Positions 58,411-64,000 of a stretch of DNA of 64,000 nt are shown here, in pieces. Each line of letters opens with the position of its first letter. Positions within the stretch are counted from its first letter, which is position 1. A program made the position numbers and the translations under genes. Location of the stretch: assembly GCA_036490715.1 (NCBI GenBank), contig DASXDL010000030.1, forward strand, positions 1-64,000. The letters run 5' to 3'. The stretch is from FEN-1191 sp036490715 (GTDB taxonomy: Bacteria; Pseudomonadota; Gammaproteobacteria; Steroidobacterales; Steroidobacteraceae). The notes beneath the pieces are model-generated. The model ran no database searches. It was given only the letters and a program-made list of their open reading frames with translations, and was not told the DNA's origin.

Positions 58411-58521
58411 TCCGCCGCTGCCGCGGCGACACACATTGCTCGAGCGCGCGTTCTGAGCGGGTGAAAAGCGCGACCGTCCACGGCTGGCGGTGGCGATCGC
58501 GCAGGCCATACACTCGCATGC

Positions 58522-59430
58522 ATGTCATGGCCGCAACATTTTCCCTCGAGGGTACTGGCTCGTATTGCCGCGCTTCCCAGCAGCCGATTGCGACGCACGC
58601 ACGCCCGGCGTCGACGCCTGCGCGCGCTGCCATGGCAGCTGTGGCCCGACGCCAGCACGCGCCGGCACTGGTGGCGCAGCTTCCGGCGCGCGCCGTACGG
58701 CATGCAGCTGTTCTTCAGTGCCGCGATCGTGCTGACAGTGCTGGTGGCACTGAATGCGACCTATCAGGTGGTACGAAAACCCTCGGAGCTGTTCTTCCCG
58801 GTGAGTTCTGCCCTCAATAAGACACCGGAACAAACCTGGCGCGACTATGCCCCGATCTTCCGTCAGCACGCTACCGGTGTGATGACGCCATCGCTGCTGG
58901 CGGCGCTGGCGCAGGTCGAGGCCTCGGGCAATCCGCTGGCGCGCACCTACTGGCGCTGGTCGTGGAGCAGCGCGCAGGCATTCGATGTGTATCGGCCCGC
59001 CTCAAGCTCGGTGGGCATGTATCAGATGACCGACGGCACCTTCGCTCAGGCTCGGCATCTGTGCATCCATGACCATGCGGTCGCGCAAGATGGGCCGTGG
59101 AACCACTGGCATTCGTGCTGGTTCAACGCGCTGTACACGCGCGTGGTGCCAAGTCACGCGGTCGAGCTGACCTCGGCGTACCTCGATCGCAACGTCGCGA
59201 CGATCCTGGACCGGCACGGGCTGGAGGCGAGCGCACTGTCGCGCAAGCAGCAACTCGCCGCGCTCATTCACCTGTGCGGCGCCGGCGCCGGTGAGCTGTT
59301 CGTACGGCGAAGATTTCATCTGACGGCTGGGCAGCGCTGTGGCGATGAGGACATCCGCAGCTATCTGGCGCGCGTGCAGTCGCTGCAGGGTGTGTTCAAT
59401 CGCCTCGGCAATGAGGCTTTGGCGAACTGA
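58522..59430 (+). CDS. Lysozyme-like/SLT-domain membrane protein
   Basis: This 302-residue protein has a very basic, Arg-rich N-terminus (about residues 10-57), one TM helix (about 62-80) and a periplasmic lysozyme-like domain. The putative catalytic Glu133 lies in LLAALAQVEASGNPLA, followed by SSSVGMYQMTDGTFAQA (the SLT 'GLMQI' block) and HSCWFNALYTRVVPSHAVELTSAYLD in pieces. It is likely a lytic transglycosylase remodelling peptidoglycan. ATG 58522 is one of several ATGs in a GCATGCATGTCATGG run and the only one in the right frame. A shorter form from ATG 58702 would begin at the TM helix. Confidence 0.78.
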   Translation: MSWPQHFPSRVLARIAALPSSRLRRTHARRRRLRALPWQLWPDASTRRHWWRSFRRAPYGMQLFFSAAIVLTVLVALNATYQVVRKPSELFFPVSSALNKTPEQTWRDYAPIFRQHATGVMTPSLLAALAQVEASGNPLARTYWRWSWSSAQAFDVYRPASSSVGMYQMTDGTFAQARHLCIHDHAVAQDGPWNHWHSCWFNALYTRVVPSHAVELTSAYLDRNVATILDRHGLEASALSRKQQLAALIHLCGAGAGELFVRRRFHLTAGQRCGDEDIRSYLARVQSLQGVFNRLGNEALAN

Positions 59431-59611
59431 TCGTAGTCGGCGCGCGGGCAGCGAGCACAACGTCGCGAGTCGGTCGGGTCCTACATGGCCCGGCAGGCAG
59501 TGGCTTCAATGACGATTGCTGCTGCGCGTCGGCGCGCGCTCGCACCGATCTGTGGACGCCTTCCCTGATTTTCCATATCGAGCGGCGCACCCTATCTTTC
59601 ATGACACCGTT

Positions 59612-59629
59612 GGCGTTTTACATAACGCC
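59612..59629. promoter_or_regulatory. Palindrome upstream of the REC-GGDEF-EAL gene
   Basis: GGCGTT-ttacat-AACGCC is a perfect 6-bp inverted repeat with a six-base AT-rich centre, 42 bases before the GTG 59672 start. It may be an operator or part of the promoter. The surrounding 241-base gap (59431-59671) shows nothing else convincing. Confidence 0.35.
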
Positions 59630-59671
59630 CCTGCCGGCCGGGCGTGCTCGCCGCGCGCTTCGCGAGGGTTC

Positions 59672-61618
59672 GTGAGCGCTATCGATTCGCGCCGCATTCT
59701 GATCGTTGATGACAATCGCGCGATCCACGACGATTTTCGCAAGATCCTGTTGTCGCCGGAGAGTGATCAGGAACTGCAGGATCTGGAAGACGACCTGTTC
59801 GGTGAAACCGCGATCGCCCGCACCACGCCGATCGACTTCCGGCTCGACTCCGCCTACCAGGGCAACGATGCGCTGACCATGGTGCAGCAGTCGCTGGTCG
59901 ACGCGCAGCCCTACGCGGTCGCGTTCGTCGATATGCGCATGCCACCGGGCTGGGACGGACTGGAAACGATCGAGCGCCTGTGGGCGGTTGATCCGGAAAT
60001 CCAGATGGTGATCTGCTCGGCGTACTCCGATCACGACTGGACCGATATCGTGCGGCGGCTCGGCCGCACCGACAATCTGCTGATCCTGCGCAAGCCGTTC
60101 GATGTCATCGAGGTGCTGCAGTTCGCGCACGCGCTGACCTCCAAGTGGAGGAACCATCGAGCGCTGCGACAGCAGCTCGATACGCTGGAGCGCGACGTGT
60201 CCGAGCGCACCAAGGGCCTGGAGGCTGCCAATCTGCAGCTGCGCCAGCTGGCCACGCACGATGCGCTCACCGGCCTGCCCAATCGAGTACTGCTGGACGA
60301 TCGCATGAGCCAGGCGATCGCGCATGCCGAGCGCGCCGGTGAGACGTTCGCGGTCTGCGTGCTGGATCTGGATCGCTTCAAACTGATCAACGATTCGATG
60401 GGGCACCGCGCCGGCGACGAACTGCTGCGGCAGGTGGCGCGCCGGCTGATCAACGTGGTGCGAAGCGTGGACACCGTAGCGCGTCTCGGCGGTGACGAGT
60501 TCGTGATGATCCTGGGCGATGTGCGCGTGCCGGCCGACGCCGAGCGGGTCGGTCGCAAGGTCATCGACGAACTGCTGGCGCCGCTGCAGATGGGCGAGCT
60601 CGAACTGCACACCTCGGCCAGCATGGGCGTGTCGTTTTATCCGCGCGATGGCAAGACCATCGAGACCCTGTACGCGCACGCCGATGCCGCGATGTACTGT
60701 GCCAAGAATCGCGGTGGCGCCAACGTCCAGTGTTTCGCGGCCAGCATGAACCTGGCGACCGAGGAGCGGGTGCGCTTCGAGGCCGATCTGCATCGCGCCT
60801 TGAAGCTCAATCAGTTCGAGCTGCACTTCCAGCCCAAGGTCAATGCGACCAGCGACCAGATTCACAGCGTCGAAGCGCTGATCCGTTGGCGCCATCCGGA
60901 ACGCGGACTGGTGCAGCCGGCCGATTTCATTCCGCTGGCGGAAGAATCGGGCCTGATCATTCCAATCGGCGAGTGGGTGCTGCGCGAGGCCTGTCGCCAG
61001 GCGCGTCGCTGGCAGGATCTGGGGCTGCCGATGGTGCGCATCGCGGTCAACGTCTCGGCGCTGCAGTTTCGGCGTCTCGACCTGGTCGACACCGTGCGGC
61101 GCGCGCTCATGGATGCCGACATCAATGCCCGCTACCTGGAGATCGAGCTCACCGAGAGCGCGGTGATGACCAATCCTGAGGAATCGGTCGAGATCCTGGA
61201 GCGCCTCAGCCGCATGGGGGTGGTGGTATCGGTCGATGATTTCGGCACCGGCTATTCCAGCATCAGTTACCTGCGACGCTTCCCGATCGACAAGCTCAAG
61301 ATCGATCGCACCTTCGTCAGCAACCTGATGACCTCGGCGGAGGACGCCTCGATCGTGCGGGCCATCATCTCGCTGGCGCACGGCCTGCGTCTGAAGGTGG
61401 TGGCCGAAGGGGTCGAGACCGCCGAGCAGGTAGCGTGCCTGCAGAAGCTCGGCTGCGACCAGTATCAAGGCTTCTTTTTCAGCCGCCCGGTCGATGCCGC
61501 TGCGCTGGAAGAGTTCCTGCGCAGCCGGCCGCGCAGCGATGGCATCGCCGCCGAAGACGATGCGACCCGCACTTTCAGCCGCCTCGGCGCACTGCCTGCC
61601 AGCGCGGCCGCCAAGTAG
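59672..61618 (+). CDS. Response regulator with GGDEF and EAL domains (cyclic di-GMP turnover)
   Basis: This 648-residue protein has an N-terminal REC domain (Asp87 in FVDMRMPPGWDG, Lys141 in LRKPFD) with an unusual insertion after beta-1 (residues 28-55). A coiled-coil helix (160-195) follows, then a GGDEF domain (197-360) with an intact GGDEF at 273-277 and an RxxD I-site (Arg264, Asp267) five residues before it, and an EAL domain (about 370-625) with EAL 401-403, NVSALQF, ELTESA, DDFGTGYSS and EGVET all present. Both synthase and phosphodiesterase activities are therefore possible. Start GTG 59672 has GAGGG three bases upstream, which is close. The histidine kinase gene 14 bases downstream is the likely partner. 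Confidence 0.92.
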   Translation: MSAIDSRRILIVDDNRAIHDDFRKILLSPESDQELQDLEDDLFGETAIARTTPIDFRLDSAYQGNDALTMVQQSLVDAQPYAVAFVDMRMPPGWDGLETIERLWAVDPEIQMVICSAYSDHDWTDIVRRLGRTDNLLILRKPFDVIEVLQFAHALTSKWRNHRALRQQLDTLERDVSERTKGLEAANLQLRQLATHDALTGLPNRVLLDDRMSQAIAHAERAGETFAVCVLDLDRFKLINDSMGHRAGDELLRQVARRLINVVRSVDTVARLGGDEFVMILGDVRVPADAERVGRKVIDELLAPLQMGELELHTSASMGVSFYPRDGKTIETLYAHADAAMYCAKNRGGANVQCFAASMNLATEERVRFEADLHRALKLNQFELHFQPKVNATSDQIHSVEALIRWRHPERGLVQPADFIPLAEESGLIIPIGEWVLREACRQARRWQDLGLPMVRIAVNVSALQFRRLDLVDTVRRALMDADINARYLEIELTESAVMTNPEESVEILERLSRMGVVVSVDDFGTGYSSISYLRRFPIDKLKIDRTFVSNLMTSAEDASIVRAIISLAHGLRLKVVAEGVETAEQVACLQKLGCDQYQGFFFSRPVDAAALEEFLRSRPRSDGIAAEDDATRTFSRLGALPASAAAK

Positions 61619-61632
61619 CCGACAATTTGGTC

Positions 61633-64000
61633 ATGAACAACGAATTGAATTCGGACAAGTCGCCGCGGCGGTCGGCGCTCGCGGCCCTGCCGCTGCCGCT
61701 GGTCGCACTGATTCTGGCGCTGTCGGTAGCCGGCTGGATTGTGGCCGGCAACGTGCACGATGCCAGCCTGTCGGTGGCCCGGGCCGCGGCGCTGCGCGAT
61801 GATCCGGAGCTCGACCGGGTGGTCGAACATCTCGGTTCACTGCAGGCGGTGAGCTGGTACCTGCTGGTCGGGCAGCTGCTGATTGCGGGTTTTGTCGCCT
61901 GGACCATCCGCCGATCCACCCGCCGCACGCAGGTACTCATCGCCCATGAGGCGCAGCAATCGCAGGAGCGCATCGCGCTGGAGGCCGAGCGCTCGCAGGC
62001 GCTGCTTGATCGCCTCAGCATCGCCACCCAGGCGGCCGGCATCTACTGCTGGGAATTCGACTGGGTGGCCGGCAATATCACCTGGGATGCCAGCCGCCTG
62101 CCGGCGAGCGATGTGGCCGCGGCTTCGCGCCGTCACTTCGGTGCCGAGCTTGGCAGCGACCTGTTCAAGTGGGTGCATCCGGACGACCAGCACTGCGGCA
62201 GCAAGGCGATGCTCGATTCGCTGGCGCGCGGCGAAGACCACGTGTCGTTTCGCTACCGCCTGGTGCTGCCCAATGGCGCGATCCGTCACGTGCAGGCGTA
62301 CGCGCGCTCGTACTCGGATGCTGACGGCAAGCCGCTGCGCTCGCTCGGTGTGAGCTGGGACGTGACCGCCGAGGTCGAGTCTGCAGCCGAGGCCGCGCGC
62401 AACGCCGCCAGTGAGCGTGCGATGCTCGAGCGGCTCAGCGTCGCGACCCAGGCCGCCGGACTGAAGTGCTGGGAATTCGATTACAGCCAGGACAAAGTCG
62501 TGTGGCTCGATCAGGGCTTCGGCCAGCAGGAGACCACGCCCGAGGGCATCGCTGCCGCCGGCAAGGCCATGCTCGATCAGATCCTGCCGGAGGATGGCAA
62601 CACCACCCGCATGCGCACCGAGGAGGCGCTGTCACAGCGTCGTCCGATCCTGTCGTCGCGTGCGCGGCGCAAGGACGCGGACGGATCACTGCATCATATT
62701 TTGATGTACCAGCGCCTGTTCTACGACGAGCAGGGCCAGCCGGCGCGCGCGCTGGGTGCCATGCTCGACGTCACCGAGTCGTACCAGCGCCAGGCCGAGC
62801 TCGAAACGCTGTCGATTCGCTTCGCCATCGCCACGCGCGCAGCCAATGCCGGGGTGTGGGAATTCAACTGCCGTACCAGCGAGGTGTGGTGGAACGACAC
62901 CATGTACCTGATCTACCGGCTGTCGCCCGATACCTTCCGTCCGACCCTCGACACCGCGGTCGAGATGATCCACCGCGACGATCTGGCACTGGCGCAGTCG
63001 GCGTGGTCCCAGGCCATGGATCAGTCCGACCAGTTGCGCGTGCAGTTTCGCGTGGTACTCGCGGATGGCAGTCTGGTGCACGTCGAGCAGGTGGCAGTGG
63101 TCGTGAACGACGCCGAAACCGGCGATCGCAGACTGGTCGGCATCACGCTCGATATCACCGAGCGGGTCGAAGCCGAGCAGCGCGAACGAATGCTGCAGAA
63201 GCAGTTGCGCGAGGCCTCGCATCAGTCGGGCATGGCCGAGGTCGCCACCGGCGTGCTGCACAACGTCGGCAATGTGCTCAACAGCCTGGGCATCGCCCAT
63301 TCCACCGCGCAGACCAGGCTCAAGAACTACCAGATCGAGCGCGTGTCCGACGTCGCGGCAATGCTCGAGCAGCATCTGGCGGACCTGCCCGCTTTCCTCA
63401 CGCACGATGACCGCGGCAAGCGCCTGCCCAAGTACCTGGCCGCCCTGGGCGCCAAGCTCAAGGGCGAGTCTGCGGCCGTGCAGAGCGAGTTCGACGCCAT
63501 CAGCGGCCACATCCAGTACCTGCGGCAGATCGTGCAGGCACAGCAGTCATTCGCGCGCATCGGCGGCGCCCAGGACGAGGTCGACGTCGGCGAGCTGCTC
63601 GAGACCGCATTGACCCTGAAGGGCGCGGAGCTCAAGGGGGTCGAGGTGGTGCGCGACTTCGCCAACCTGCCGACCATCCACACCGATCGCTACAAGCTGC
63701 TGCAGATCATCGTCAATTTCGTCGCTAACGCCTGTGACGCGATGGCGGCCAACAAATCCCGCGCGGCGCGCCTGCTGCTCCGCGTGCACTCCAGCAAGGG
63801 GCAGCTCGAGATTGCGATCGAGGACTCGGGCATCGGCATCGCGCCGGCGCTGCTGCCCCGGGTTTGGGAATTTGGTTTCACGACCAAGGCCCACGGCCAT
63901 GGATTCGGGCTGCACAGCGCGGCGCTGGCCGCCCAGCAGTTGGGCGGCTCGGTCGACGTGCAGAGCGAGGGCAACGGCCTGGGCGCACGTTTTTCCGTGA
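61633..64000 (+). CDS. Multi-PAS sensor histidine kinase (3' end outside window)
   Basis: The 789 codons in view run from ATG 61633 to the right edge with no stop. Two TM helices (about 17-38 and 77-92) bracket a small periplasmic loop. Three related PAS domains follow, each opening with a similar phrase (RLSIATQAAGIYCWEFD, RLSVATQAAGLKCWEFD, FAIATRAANAGVWEFN). The phospho-acceptor is His543 in VATGVLHNVGNVLNSLG. The ATPase has the N box FVANACDAMAANK, G1 EDSGIGI and G2 HGFGLHSAALAA. It should phosphorylate the REC-GGDEF-EAL protein encoded 14 bases upstream. The input is probably cytosolic PAS-sensed. Confidence 0.92.
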   Translation, partial: MNNELNSDKSPRRSALAALPLPLVALILALSVAGWIVAGNVHDASLSVARAAALRDDPELDRVVEHLGSLQAVSWYLLVGQLLIAGFVAWTIRRSTRRTQVLIAHEAQQSQERIALEAERSQALLDRLSIATQAAGIYCWEFDWVAGNITWDASRLPASDVAAASRRHFGAELGSDLFKWVHPDDQHCGSKAMLDSLARGEDHVSFRYRLVLPNGAIRHVQAYARSYSDADGKPLRSLGVSWDVTAEVESAAEAARNAASERAMLERLSVATQAAGLKCWEFDYSQDKVVWLDQGFGQQETTPEGIAAAGKAMLDQILPEDGNTTRMRTEEALSQRRPILSSRARRKDADGSLHHILMYQRLFYDEQGQPARALGAMLDVTESYQRQAELETLSIRFAIATRAANAGVWEFNCRTSEVWWNDTMYLIYRLSPDTFRPTLDTAVEMIHRDDLALAQSAWSQAMDQSDQLRVQFRVVLADGSLVHVEQVAVVVNDAETGDRRLVGITLDITERVEAEQRERMLQKQLREASHQSGMAEVATGVLHNVGNVLNSLGIAHSTAQTRLKNYQIERVSDVAAMLEQHLADLPAFLTHDDRGKRLPKYLAALGAKLKGESAAVQSEFDAISGHIQYLRQIVQAQQSFARIGGAQDEVDVGELLETALTLKGAELKGVEVVRDFANLPTIHTDRYKLLQIIVNFVANACDAMAANKSRAARLLLRVHSSKGQLEIAIEDSGIGIAPALLPRVWEFGFTTKAHGHGFGLHSAALAAQQLGGSVDVQSEGNGLGARFSV

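Noticed and set aside
59618..61468. 616-codon antisense ORF opposite the REC-GGDEF-EAL gene
   Set aside because: The forward frame has all GGDEF and EAL motifs; the reverse frame shows no recognisable domain and His/Gln/Arg-rich shadow composition.
1..64000. tRNA, rRNA, CRISPR array, insertion sequence, integrase or prophage genes
   Set aside because: No cloverleaf-like stretch, spaced direct repeats, transposase DDE motif or integrase signature was recognised on either strand.

Overview
The window is a dense, high-GC stretch (about 65-70% by eye) of a proteobacterial chromosome. Genes are tightly packed, often with 4-base start/stop overlaps (ATGA, GTGA, TTGA). The order pilQ ... aroK-aroB-dgt-pyrF, a tesA/ybbA-ybbP divergon, OxyR facing AhpCD, an RND tripartite pump and a full trp operon all point to a gammaproteobacterium. 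A Xanthomonadales/Nevskiales/Steroidobacter-like lineage is my inference from gene style, not a proven placement. I see no rRNA, tRNA, CRISPR array, insertion sequence or phage gene.

Layout. 1-11.1 kb is a type IV pilus locus: the 3' end of pilQ, an Ig-repeat lipoprotein, an OmpR/QseC-like two-component pair, then the minor-pilin/tip operon fimT-pilV-pilW-pilX-pilY1-pilE. 11.1-14.7 kb returns to the usual pilQ-linked housekeeping genes aroK, aroB, a dGTPase-like gene and pyrF. 14.7-25 kb is lipid metabolism and small regulators: fadD, tesA, ybbA-ybbP, an anti-sigma-like membrane protein, an acyl-CoA dehydrogenase, a LysR regulator and a methyltransferase.

25-39.4 kb is a run of ten same-strand (minus) genes and the most unusual part. 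Read in transcription order: OxyR, an LCAT-like lipase, a TIR-TM-TPR protein, a large secreted protein, then a voltage-sensor domain fused to a SpoIIE/PP2C-type phosphatase. That phosphatase gene overlaps a gene for a SLOG-like four-TM (SLATT-like) protein, and is followed by a STAS anti-anti-sigma-type protein, an RsbW-like kinase and a two-gene ABC transporter with a double permease. The phosphatase/STAS/kinase trio is a complete partner-switching circuit whose input appears to be membrane potential and which has no sigma factor beside it. This is my best candidate for an undescribed system.

39.4-50 kb holds ahpC-ahpD under a recognisable OxyR site, a PQQ quinohaemoprotein alcohol dehydrogenase, a lipoprotein, and a TetR-controlled RND efflux operon with its operator between divergent promoters. 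50-57.7 kb holds a BtuF-like gene and a complete trpL-E-G-D-C-F-B-A operon with a readable attenuator (three tandem Trp codons, antiterminator and terminator). 57.7-64 kb has a hotdog-fold protein, a lysozyme-like membrane protein, a REC-GGDEF-EAL regulator and a three-PAS histidine kinase cut by the window end. No gene-free stretch exceeds 300 bases; the longest are 59431-59671 and 20818-21041, in which I see only the small elements listed.
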